Of a stretch of 64,000 bases of DNA, positions 48,260-58,524 are shown in pieces (within the stretch, counting starts at the first letter, position 1; each line of letters opens with the position of its first letter). A program made the position numbers and the translations under genes. The stretch comes from Diphasiastrum complanatum (taxonomy: Eukaryota > Streptophyta > Lycopodiopsida > Lycopodiales > Lycopodiaceae). The notes below the pieces were generated by a model that was not told where the DNA came from, did no database searches, and saw nothing but the letters and a program-made list of their open reading frames with translations. The stretch spans positions 3,318,875 through 3,382,874 of the forward strand of contig CM055110.1 in the NCBI GenBank assembly GCA_029204225.1. The letters run 5' to 3'.

Positions 48260-49791
48260 GATCATAAGAGAAGATCATACATTAGCTCATCTCCACAAAG
48301 ATGGACAAATTTTACAAGTAGACTCTCCTGAGCTCTAATTTCCACTTCATCATCTTCAATTCTAAATTGAAGTTCCTATCATCCATCATGAACTATTAGT
48401 GATGATATGTCTTAACATAGCATTGTAGAAGATCTTCTTTGTCTATACATATACTTTGATCCTAGAAATTAGTCCTGTTTTGGTGTTTTTGTTTTTCATG
48501 CATTTCAAATTTCCACTATGCGTTTGACACCTCACAAATTTCAAACAATGAGGCTATCAATAGGAGCCTAATAGGTAGGGATCATGGTAATAACCATTTC
48601 AGTGTAATCTCTCTCATTGTGCTAACATAGTGTGTAATGCTATTGAATCTGTTTTAGAGCTAAAACTAAGGATTCTCATTTCTCAATCAAAATCACTAAA
48701 AAGCCTACATGCCAAAGGTGGTCATAGCTCCTTATAGGATCAAGTTTGGTGAAAAATTAAGAAACATTGTTTTGTAGTTTTATTTCTAACTTTCCAAGGT
48801 GGTTTTGGATAAGTAATTAAAAAAACATCATTTCTCCATGGAAATTACTACTTAAAATTTCAATTTGATAATTGGAGGATAGGGGATGTTAGAGAGAGGA
48901 TTCAACAGAGACAACTTGAAATAGTTTAATGTGTCAAGTTTATCATTCTAGTAGTGTCACTGTTAACAAAAGTTTTGTATGGATATATAAACACATATAT
49001 CTATACATTGTATATTGATATTGTTTAATGAGTCTTTAATACATGTAGTGTTAAATCATGGATAACATGCCTAAATAGTCATCAAACCACAAAAGGTGTA
49101 ACCAGCCCCCATAACCAATTATGTATTGAATCAGATTCTCCTCATTGTTATTTCATGAGGAGAGTGAACGTTGTAACAACAATGGTTGTATCTCTCCTTC
49201 TCTTGTAATTTGAACCCATAACTCATTGTTAAATGGACTATTGTTTCATGATTATATGCAATAAATGAAAACATTCTAGTTGTGGTAATCTGAATAATTC
49301 TGATAGCAAGCATGGCTAAAAATGGAACAGGGGTGCCAAAATCCGAGAAAAACATAAATTCATAGCAAGAACTCCTCTTGCTAAATTGTGCACCCAATAG
49401 AGGTCCATTCTTTGTGTCAAAAGGTGTTTTCTTCATTGACCTAGGGCCGGTTGTTGTGCAAAGGCATCACAGGTCATAGATTTTGAAGGAAATCAAGCAA
49501 ATGGAACAAATCATAGAAACGCTTGCTAAGATCAATGATCCTCATTTACCTCATACTTCAATTTTAAAGGATGAAAGACAATTTTCCCTTCAACCTCATT
49601 AACTTCTTTAGTTTGACGGTCAGGAACATTTTTATTGAAGGGCCCATTCTCCTCACTACCAAGAAATAGTTTGAATGCTCCCAAGGGGCATAACTAGCTC
49701 TAAAACTGGCCTACTTTGAACATTCTTAGGTCGTGTGACTACAAATTTGGAGGACAAGCACTATAATATATTGATAGAATAGAGAGTTCAC
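47682..49791. other. spacer, no gene
   Basis: No protein family recognised. It contains the (TC)n microsatellite at 48169-48256. Confidence 0.6.
48169..48256. repeat. (TC)n microsatellite, 88 bp
   Basis: Uninterrupted TC repeats. Ser-Leu and Arg-Glu frames across it are artefacts. Confidence 0.98.
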
Positions 49792-50102
49792 CCCTATCTA
49801 CTCAAGCTATTGGTAGTGTTGTTATATCCCAAAAGGACAGTCCTTGGACCTGCCTACCAAGCAAAACAACCAACTCTGGCAATTATATGGAGATTGATGT
49901 CGCAAGTAGGGTGTATTCTTCAACTATGCTTGATGGAGTTGATCATCAAAAGCTTGGTGGGGCAATTTTAGACCGAAATCAAAGATATTGAAACTTACTT
50001 TACCCACATAAGTAGGGAGACTTGTAAACTATGAGTTCAACTTCTATGTTAGTTTTTAACATTTCCAAGAAATCTAGCATGTTGCAACCAACAAAGGTGC
50101 TT
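49792..50102 (+). repeat. 311-bp direct duplication, copy 2
   Basis: Near-identical to 47371-47681. Its edges do not coincide with any element border; the chromovirus relic begins downstream of it. Confidence 0.9.
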
Positions 50103-50339
50103 TATTGAATTATTGGAGTGAAGATTTATTGAATTTTGCATCTAGTGCAACCATTACAAAGTCAGCATTGAATGTGACAAGTTAAGCTAAAAGGTCATGT
50201 TATTTTGGATATTGATGGCGATTTTGGGCTTGTGAAGTGAAACTTGGGCAAGAGGGGATAGCACTACGGTTTGCCCTCCTTTGATTATGAAAGTCGATCA
50301 TCAGTGCATTTTGAGTGATATAGTACCATTTAATTGGTA

Positions 50340-52350
50340 GCAAGAGCACGACTTCATGCTTCAAAGAGGACTAGATTGGATGGAAAGAAATTCTTGGTTT
50401 GGAAATTCCAATGAAGAATTTGCTTGTGATGAGTAGATTGTGGGACATTACAATCAATCTAAAGTTGGCTCACTGGCAATTCGTGTTTGGATTGCCACTG
50501 ATTATCAAAATGAGTGTAAGTGCAATGTCCTCCACACCTTTGAAGATGCTATCTAACTAGCAAAAAGCCTATTATAGTATTTTGGGATCTCACGTAAGTT
50601 GGTACATGGCCAAATGACATCGAAACATAAAAATGAGAAATTGAAATCTTAAAAATGTTTTTTTGAATTAGATGTGTGGCACATTATAAAAAGAAAAATA
50701 AGACGTCAATGGTAAAGGATAAGGCGTAAAAGCTAGCAATCAAAGAAGATCCATGTTTTCTATTCAACAGACTTGGTAGTTGTGCTAAATAGTGCCTTGA
50801 GTAGAAGAACAAATCATCTAATGTGGAGCACCTGTTCTTATCAAAGATAAGAAAGATGAGATATTTAAGCTGTGTGTGGATTACAAAGGCCCAAATAAAG
50901 TTATTATTGAAAATAAGTACCTACTTCCTAGGATGGATGATCTCATAAATTAATTAAGTGGGGCAAATTTCTTCATAAGAATTGATCTTTGAATGTGATA
51001 TCAAATACATATGATGTTTCCAAAACTAGTTTAAGAATATGATTTGGCCATTACGAGTCCTTGGCCCTTATCTTTTGGTTTGATTAATGCTCCAATAATG
51101 TCTTTCATCATGTTTGGGAGATGATTTGATTCAATATTTCTAGATGACATTCTGGTCTGTGGTAAAATCCGAAAGGAGCATGTAAATCATCTTCATACTA
51201 ACTTGAATATATAAGGGCGAGAAAAGCTTTTTGCTAAAGATCTATATGTGAATTCTTTAAAAAAAATTGCTTTATCTTGGTTGTAAGATCATCATCGATG
51301 GAATCAAGATTTATGAGGAGAAGGTACAAACAACGATTGAATGGCCTACTCTCAAAATCATATGTGAACTCACTTTATTTTTGAGATTTACAGTATCTTG
51401 TCTGAGATTGATTGCGAAGTATTCCAAGATCAAAGCCTCACTTAATCAAATGCTAAAGGGAATGAAAAGTAAAAACAAAAAAATAGACCTAGTTCTCTGA
51501 TAAGGTAGAACGAGAAGTTAATTGGAGTTTTGTGAACTTAAGCTTCTAATTGTATCGGCTCCCATTTTGAGAATAGCATATCCAAATATCTCTTTCATCA
51601 CTAACACTAAAGCTATTCTATTACAAGAGGGCTTGCCCATTGATTTCGAGAGTTAAAAGTTGTCAATTGCACAAGTAAAGTATACTACTCAACCAAATGA
51701 GGTCTTTGTACTAATCTATGCCCTAAAATCATGGAGACATTACCTGCATCCTAATAGATTCATGCTAAATACAGATCACCAACCTTCAGGTATTTTTTGC
51801 AATCAAAATGATTTGAGAGTTCGTAAGGCACGATGGGCAAAACTCGTGCAAAAATTTGACTTTGAGCAAAGGAATCACCAATCAAGTGGCAAAATGACTT
51901 AGTCAAATTAGTGAAATGGACGAAGTTTCCTTCTCCCAGATCGGCACAGATTTCTATCTTTCCCTAAGGTGGGTCTTTGTGAAGAAGACCCACACTTTGG
52001 ACCGATTTGGCAGAGAGTTCTAACAGATTCATCAAGTGAGATTGATGTACAAAGTGACCAGATTAAAAGAAATGTTGATGACTTCTCGATCGACTTAAAA
52101 AAAGTATACATGAAGATGATCAACTTGGTTTTAGAGACCCCTTGGATGTCTGAACAATCACCTTGTGTAATCCATCTTAAACTTGATAAGATATTGGACA
52201 CAAGGACTAAACGATTGTGTAATTGTATAGTTACCAAGTATCTGATTACCTAGAAGGACCATACAGATGATGATCACTCTTGGGAACAAGGAGATAACCT
52301 TAGAAAAAATTTCTCTAACTTTAAGCTATGAGGTCAAATCTTCATTAAAG
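50340..52350 (+). pseudogene. Ty3/gypsy chromovirus pol relic ending in a chromodomain
   Basis: A degenerate pol on the plus strand. A possible protease end (HDFMLQRGLDWMERN) is near 50346. RT follows from about 50836: IKDKKDEIFKLCVDYKGPNK, LLPRMDDLIN, LSGANFFIRIDL, FGLINAP, IFLDDILVCGKI. Connection and RNase H follow: LRFTVSCLRLIAKYSKIKA, TQPNEVFVLIYALKSWRHYL, MLNTDHQPSGIFCNQN, RKARWAKLVQKFDFEQRNHQ (51660-51902). Most of the integrase is gone. The C-terminus is KILDTRTKRLCNCIVTKYLI, then WKDHTDDDHSWEQGDNL (about 52190-52310), which is the chromodomain layout. Many stops and shifts. A polypurine tract GGGGGAAGTG and the 3' LTR follow. Confidence 0.85.
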
Positions 52351-52359
52351 GGGGAAGTG

Positions 52360-52900
52360 TGTCATGCCAAAAATTAGATTGATCCCATATTGATTTCCTA
52401 TAAGGAGGTCAATAGGCCTATCTTGACCCATAAATTAATTATGGCCACAAGGGGTTGAGACCCTCACGGTATTCGAAGGCACAATTAATGGTCTAGAGGC
52501 CTAAAACACAAAATGGTGGATTTGCATGGTACTAGCAGTGTCTCACAGGGGGAGTGGCTAATGTGTCTAGTTAGGTTTTGAGGTGCCACAATTCACTCCT
52601 AGTTGAGGTGGATCCTTGGATAAGTATACCCATAGGTCTCCCTTAGAGTGAACTTGATCTTGTGTGTGGTAGCTACATGTTGTTGGAGTGACATCTCTCC
52701 CTTTGAGTGTTTGTTGGTCCATAGCTTGGGGGCTAGATCCATTTGATGTAAATTGATTGACGGGTTTGAGCCACCATTTAGTCCCTTTGGTTCGCATGTT
52801 TAGGATCCTGATTTAGGAGGCTTGGAGGAGTTTTTTGAAACAAGTGCAATGATGACATTATAGTAGGTGAGTTGTTGTTGTATTTAGCTTTCAAGTTTCT
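52360..52900 (+). repeat. 3' LTR of the chromovirus relic
   Basis: Starts TGTCATGCC directly after the purine tract. It shares block order with the inverted LTR at 250-787. The 3' end is not fixed because no second LTR is found for this element. Confidence 0.7.
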
Positions 52901-54104
52901 CTTATCTAATTTTCAACATTCGAAGTTCTAATTTTCTAACTTTCTAATGCTTATAATTGAAGTTTTTGATGCAATAATACTCAAGCTTTTACACAGTCTA
53001 CATAAATACTCAAGGTTTTATACAATTTGCTAAAACACTTAAGTTTTTACACAGTCTGGATCAAAATTTATTTCAACCTTAAGGATTGAACTCTATTTCA
53101 ATCCTCAAGAACCTTGATTCGATTCAATCCGACCCTGCGGGGTCTAAACTTATTTTGATCTCGTATTTTTTAATTCGATCAGACCTTGATGACAAAGTCT
53201 ATATCAACCCTAAAATTTTCATTTGATTCGATTCAGTCTAACCTTGAGATTTTCTATTCAATAACTTTGATGACAAATTTCTAATTAACTTTGAGCTTTA
53301 AACTTGAAACTTGATAGTCAAAACTTCTATTTGCTTTACAATCTTCAAACTTTGTTTCCATGGGAAAGTTTGTCGATGGAAAATATCCCCAAAATTTTTG
53401 GAGCACATTGCCTTGAGCTTTTGATCAAAGACATTGCCAAATTTTAATGAGTCAAAGATGAGACAACACAGTTTCCTTGCTATGTTCAAGTGATTAACAA
53501 TGAAATTAAAGCTGGTTGCATGAGTAACAATTCTTCTAAATTTCTAGTCGAATGCTAAATTTTTAATTGCATAATGATGCACTATTTAATTGCTATAACA
53601 CACTATCTTGTAAATCTTTCAAGAATCTTCGTTCAATGCTATTTCAAAATGTCCTCCACCTTAGAGATCTTGAAACTTGTCGTCACAAGGTTTGCCTACT
53701 TGTATTTTAGAGCGATTGTTGAAGGTGCACATAGCCCTTAAATAGATGGTTGTTTCAAACCACATTAGAGGAGTTCCAAAATAAAAAAAGATCCTTTTTG
53801 TAAAGATTCTCTTTTTTTTTTCCTCTAGTTTCGACCCCAATCAAAATGCACAAATTTGAAATCTACGTAACGTACCTCAAATAAACTAAGAAATAAAAAT
53901 ACATTACAACAAACTTTGAAAATTGTGTTCGGGAAGCATGGACATATCCCATTGGTTTGCTCTTCCTGCCCGACATGGGTAATCTTCCTGACGTCAATAC
54001 CTCAAGTTAAATTTACTTAACTATGTTGGTTAGTATAATGAAATTGCTAACCATACTAGTTACAGTTATAGAAATATAGTATGCACAGTTACTAAAAATA
54101 TAGT
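52901..54104. other. spacer, no gene
   Basis: Repetitive wording around 52960-53330 (for example TTGATTCGATTCAATCC and related strings, and CTCAAGCTTTTACACAGTCT/CTTAAGTTTTTACACAGTCT), with no coding pattern. Confidence 0.55.
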
Positions 54105-55036
54105 ATGCACAATAACTGTGACTACTGTGGCATTCACATTAGATTAAATGTGATACGAAAAATTGAAATTAAGTATCATATCAGAGAGATTTTTGGTGCC
54201 CAAGCTTTGAAAATAGCAATGGCAAGGAGACCAAGATCTATAGTTGAGTTTGTGATTCTTTACAATGAGATAGATGACGCTGATAACTGGAAGCCAACAG
54301 AATATACAAAGAATTCATGGGTGTGGTTGCATTCATCATCAAAGGGCAATTGTCGACAGAAGAAAAGGGCAAAAATGACATACAAATCTTATTGGAAAAC
54401 AAAAATTCTAGAGTTTAAGGCTACTCCTGGAGGTCACTCGATATTAGACGTTTTAGTACAACATGTATATATGCATTCAGAAATAAAAGTACAAGATATC
54501 AATCCTCATTATCATCGAAAATGTAACTATAAGTATATCAAAACGTATGCACTCTATTACAATCATAGGTGTTTTTTGATTGATGCTTTTCAAATTATGA
54601 TTTAAATTATTCAACATTTTTTTTTTTTCTTTCAGATTTATATCCATGATGCATAAGTGAATGGGAGCCAGCACAATCACTTGCAAGAATATTGGATGTG
54701 ATTCACTTTGATGTTGGAAAGCTGCAATAGAGAGGAAGAAGTCCAAAGGAACTTGCAGACAGTGGTCTATATTTTTATGAATATTTATATATGCCACAAA
54801 CAGATGGAGGTTTTGGCAAGCTCGAAGCAATTCCATTGCCTACTTTTCAGAGTGATGAGTGGCCTAATCCTGACAGTATTGTTTCTGAATCCTTCAGATG
54901 CAAGCTACTCATTGATGTTAGAAATGCCACGAAGATAAGTACGGGTTCAAAAATTATTCACCTGAGGTGGTTTATCTCATTAGATATGTTTGTTGATTTT
55001 TTCTCAAGTGCTAGTGTTCGAAGGACACCAACATAA
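54105..55036 (+). pseudogene. unrecognised two-exon coding segment, broken
   Basis: An exon-like frame (54105-54568 before a GT donor) is followed by a clear pyrimidine tract and acceptor CTTTCAG at about 54629-54635. Coding-like text then continues: ISEWEPAQSLARILDVIHFD, KELADSGLYFYEYLYMPQTD, LPTFQSDEWPNPDSIVSESF (to 55036). The second part has a TGA and a TAG in frame. In the first part, SWVWLHSSSKG and TYKSYWKTK have the same W-to-YWK spacing (24 residues) as the NAC-domain WYFF ... GYWK pair, preceded by acidic and basic residues, but the LPPGFRF start and the rest of NAC are absent. The function is unknown; the NAC resemblance may be chance. Confidence 0.35.
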
Positions 55037-56031
55037 TTTGTTTGCAAGGATTTATCAGATGAGACTTTGTCAGATCTCAAGGATCAAGACTGGGATAGTA
55101 AAACAAATAATGATATAGAATGTAGGATTAAAAAATTGTCAATGATCTTTTGTTTTCATTCAATAAATGAAAGCCCAAGTTGGGCATCAGTACATGTATT
55201 TTGGGCTCCCGAATTCATAAAATAGAGCAACACTTGATATATCAATGTATATTTTTCTATTGATTCTATATATGTGCACTCTATATCTGTTCTGTGTTAT
55301 CTATCTTTTTCAAAATAGTATAATAACATCATCCGGAGCACCATCATCAACAATGGGTGGCTGAAGCCTTGCCCTTGTCAGTATGCTCAAGATAATTTCT
55401 TGCCTAAATCTATACACCTAACTTGATGTGTATTCCAGAAGTGTAAACTGCAAGATAGAATATTCACATATTAGTTACGGTTAAAAAAATTTACAGAATA
55501 GAAAAACTAATTACGATTCCAAAACCAAGAATAAACATAATAAATTACCTTTGAAATATGAACATCATGTTGAAGGATGAACCACTTAAAAAATAATCTT
55601 GCGTTATGTAAAGTGTACCACCCACAGCTGAATGAATCATTTTGCTAGGGTGACTGCAAAAAATTCAGCACACAAGACATCAATTAAGAGACAGAATGAA
55701 TTAGAATTAAACAAATACATTAGAATGCTGATTTTAAAATGTTGTTAAGAAGGACACAATTTACCACCAGACTGACAATCTACCATTCTGTTGTCTGCTG
55801 GCCAACAGCTATTGGAATATATTTACTATGGGAAGATCAAATCGACATTCTTATGGGTATTACGAGCCGAGTTCATCTTTACACAAAACACTCTAATAAC
55901 GATATCAGGTTCAAACAATGCTCACTACAAAATAAGATAGAGAGTCCATTAGCTACAATTTTGAAAACTATTTCCATTGATAATGCCAATGATAAAACTA
56001 GAAACAACAAGAAGCATTTAGATTATCTTAC
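55037..56031. other. spacer, possible downstream intron/exons of the H3-like gene
   Basis: No reliable gene. On the minus strand a pyrimidine-rich acceptor (ATTTTGTAG near 55927-55935) could continue the H3-like gene, but the following frame soon meets stops. Confidence 0.35.
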
Positions 56032-56871
56032 TTGGTATGATAAGGCACGAGCAGATATTTTGTAGTGTGAATCCACTAGTAAGACATTGTGACAAGGTGT
56101 CGTTCTTCTCCTTGATTGCATGAAGCAAAAAATTATTGAGTACCAAAACTTCATTGTATGAATCCCTTGCAATGTCAAATTGCAAGAGTGTAACCCCAGA
56201 CTCTATCATAGGATCACTGATAGAAGCTCGTCTATTTTTTAGATCCAAGCAATCAATAACTCTACAATTTATGCTGAAATCAAGTTCCTCTAATCAACAA
56301 AATAGAACTCCAATTCTATCTACAACATCGGATATGTCACTCTCAAGTTTAAGATACTCATCTGAATCTATATATGTATAAAAATTTGAACGAGGAGGAG
56401 GAGGTGGATGAGCAGTATCTACAGGAGTAACAAGATTATCCAAAATGGTTGTAGCTTTGTTTACAATCGTATCTAGTGCAGCAATATCTACATTATCAAC
56501 AGGGTTAGATTGAGGAGAATTTGTAATAATAGCCCTCCTAACTTTCTTTGGGGCTCTCTTGGGGGCTGACTGTTTCCTAGGCCTCTTGGTCGGGAGGTCA
56601 GTCGTATCTATTGTATTAGGTCTAGGAACAGATGGCTGAGCCATGTGTAATGTGGAATATGTATCCCACATCCTATACAGTAGTTGGAAATCTTTAGACA
56701 TAATCGTAACTCGCTTGGCATGCTCTTATACAAAAATGAATCTTCAAAAAAAAGACTCTGATAATCCTCAACAGCCTCCTGAAGGCACTGAAGTGTCGCG
56801 GGTGTGAATCTGACTAATCTACCGAGATCTTCCCTAGTGATGTGGTAGACAACATGGTAGAATGGAGCTTT
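56032..56871 (-). pseudogene. divergent histone H3-fold (CENH3-like) segment with long C-terminal tail
   Basis: On the minus strand, directly after a possible acceptor (GATTTAG), the frame reads KAPFYHVVYHITREDLGRL, VRFTPATLQCLQEAVEDY, then FFEDSFL. After a 1-nt frameshift near 56723-56733 it reads EHAKRVTIMSKDFQLLYRMW. This follows the H3 fold from the end of helix N through helix 3 with exact spacing (LQEA-x-E, FED, HAKRVTIM-x-KD-x-QL). EDY after LQEA and a one-residue longer loop before RF resemble CENH3 more than canonical H3. Instead of ending after helix 3 it continues about 220 residues: a basic Pro/Lys stretch (LPTKRPRKQSAPKRAPKKVR), a PPPPPRS run, an in-frame TGA near 56296, then a helical region (VTLLQFDIARDSYNEVLVLN) to a donor-like AA|GTAAGA at 56031. 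The N-terminal tail was not found. As it stands it is broken. Confidence 0.6.
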
Positions 56872-57572
56872 CTAAATCAATAGATATTTTCAAATATCAG
56901 AGAGGCACCTGTTGCAGTTGCGCCTTCTAGTTTGAGTCGGAGGATCGAGTCGGAGGATTTATGGCGATGGCAGAGCTGAGGAAGCATCAATGGAGAAAAA
57001 ATCTTTCTTTGTTTGTTTTCTCCTCTCCATAGAGGTAGTCTGAGGGGTATCGCACTTGTGCACGATGAGCAAGATAGAAAGGGGAAGGGTGGGCTCCTCT
57101 GGCAGAGAAGCAAAATGTACGAAAATTATATATGAGTATATCAGACTTGTGCACAGATAATATGAGTGGTATCAAAGTATATAGTGTAGGGGCACACAAG
57201 TGCAATATGCAGAGATTGTGTATGGTATATCGGACCTGTGCGCATGAAAGGTAGTAGGTAGAAATGCAAATGAGCGAGTGGTGCACAAGTGCGATATGGG
57301 GAGCCAAAATAAAAAGTGAAAAAAATGCCTCGTAGATTAGGAGTTTTATATTGCAGTTCACACGCGCAAAAGAACATCTTGTCGCACGTGCGAATTGTCA
57401 CTTCGTTTGGTACTGAAACGTGTTGCCAATCCAAGCACTGGGCATGTGACACGTGCCCAGTTGTCATTTCACACATGTGTGAACGTATGCACCAATGGGG
57501 AGCCAACACATGTCGCCAATTCGAGCAATGAGCATGTGACACATGTCCAATTGTCATTTCACACGTGTCCGG
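56872..57572 (-). repeat. palindrome-rich repeat cluster, part 1
   Basis: Recurrent words GCACAAGTGCGATAT or its complement (near 57053, 57139, 57193, 57281) and CACACGTGTG-like palindromes (57359-57568). A unit of about 92 bp with TTGCCAATCCAAGCA-like, GGCATGTGACACGTGCC-like and TTGTCATTTCACAC blocks occurs twice (57420-57568). The 184-residue minus frame over this region is repeat-derived. No gene called. Confidence 0.65.
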
Positions 57573-58221
57573 TGTGAAGGATTTCAGATCCTTAAGATCC
57601 AATCCACTTAAATGATCTTTGGTTAGAAAGAGAAATACACTACCAATCTCACCAATGTAGAAAACATCAGCATCTACACACAAAATGAGATGCAAACACT
57701 AAAAGAACTTGATCAAACTTGAATGAAATGATAAAGTACTGTTGTTGTCCGTACAAAACCAGCAAGCTACTGTATTTCACACGTGTGGATCCGAAAATAG
57801 CAATAAATGATTATTCTACATAGAATTGCAAGCAATCACCAAGACAGTGCACCAATGGATAGTAAAACCCAAGAGAACTATGTATAAGCATGAAATGAAA
57901 TAGAGAAGAGAGAAGATAGCTCTCTCCACGAGTTACATCCTTTTATAGCAAGTCCAAACCCTATTTTGCCACTTGGCTTTCCCACCAAAATGCTAACCCC
58001 ACTATTTTTGGGTCTAGATTCAATGTACCCAACTATTCAAATTTGAATCTACTCAAACTCGCATTCTAACTTTTCCACACTTTCAAAAAGTGTTTATTCA
58101 AATGACATTTAGACTAATGAACTTTGAAAAGTCAATCTCTAAGTCTAAAATAAGTTTTAGCCTCAATATGCCAAATATGGAAATATAGCAAAATATGATG
58201 AAACTAGTTGAATCTTTCACA
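57573..58221. mobile_element. solo LTR, 649 bp, with 5-bp target duplication
   Basis: Begins TGTGAAGGATT and ends AATCTTTCACA (inverted TGTGAA-type ends), and is flanked by TCCGG at 57568-57572 and 58222-58226. Removing it restores a continuous copy of the flanking repeat (CACACGTGTCCGG joined to TTGTTATTTCATGCG). It contains a TTTTATAGC box near 57952. There are no coding frames. Orientation is undetermined: the TTTTATA box favours plus, but no polypurine tract or primer site remains. Confidence 0.88.
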
Positions 58222-58480
58222 TCCGGTTGTTATTTCATGCGTGCGTAAATGTACGAACAAATCGAGAGCCAACACGTGTTCGTTGACCATTTGACCACAC
58301 GTGTGAAAAATTTCCTATAAAACGCATGCAATCCGATTCATTTTTTACTTTTATTTTGAATTTCATGGCATATCACTCTTTGTGTTATCTCTTGTAGCTT
58401 GTCATATACTTGCGCACAAGTGCGATATCCCATTGTTATCTTCCGAACATATCCCTCTTGTGCGCGTTCTTTACAATTTT
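58222..58480 (+). repeat. palindrome-rich repeat cluster, part 2
   Basis: Continuation of the cluster beyond the solo LTR: AACACGTGTTCG, CACACGTGTGAAA, GCGCACAAGTGCGATAT, CTTGTGCGCG. Confidence 0.65.
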
Positions 58481-58524
58481 ATTTTTTTTTTGGACTGCTT
58501 ATCCCGAAAACAGGAGCGAGACCG

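Noticed and set aside
47920-48331. Ser-Leu and Arg-Glu frames across the (TC)n tract
   Set aside because: Pure dinucleotide repeat gives open frames in several phases; no coding evidence outside it.
57141-57695. 184-residue minus-strand frame
   Set aside because: It spans the palindrome-rich repeats and the edge of the solo LTR, so it crosses an insertion border and cannot be one gene.
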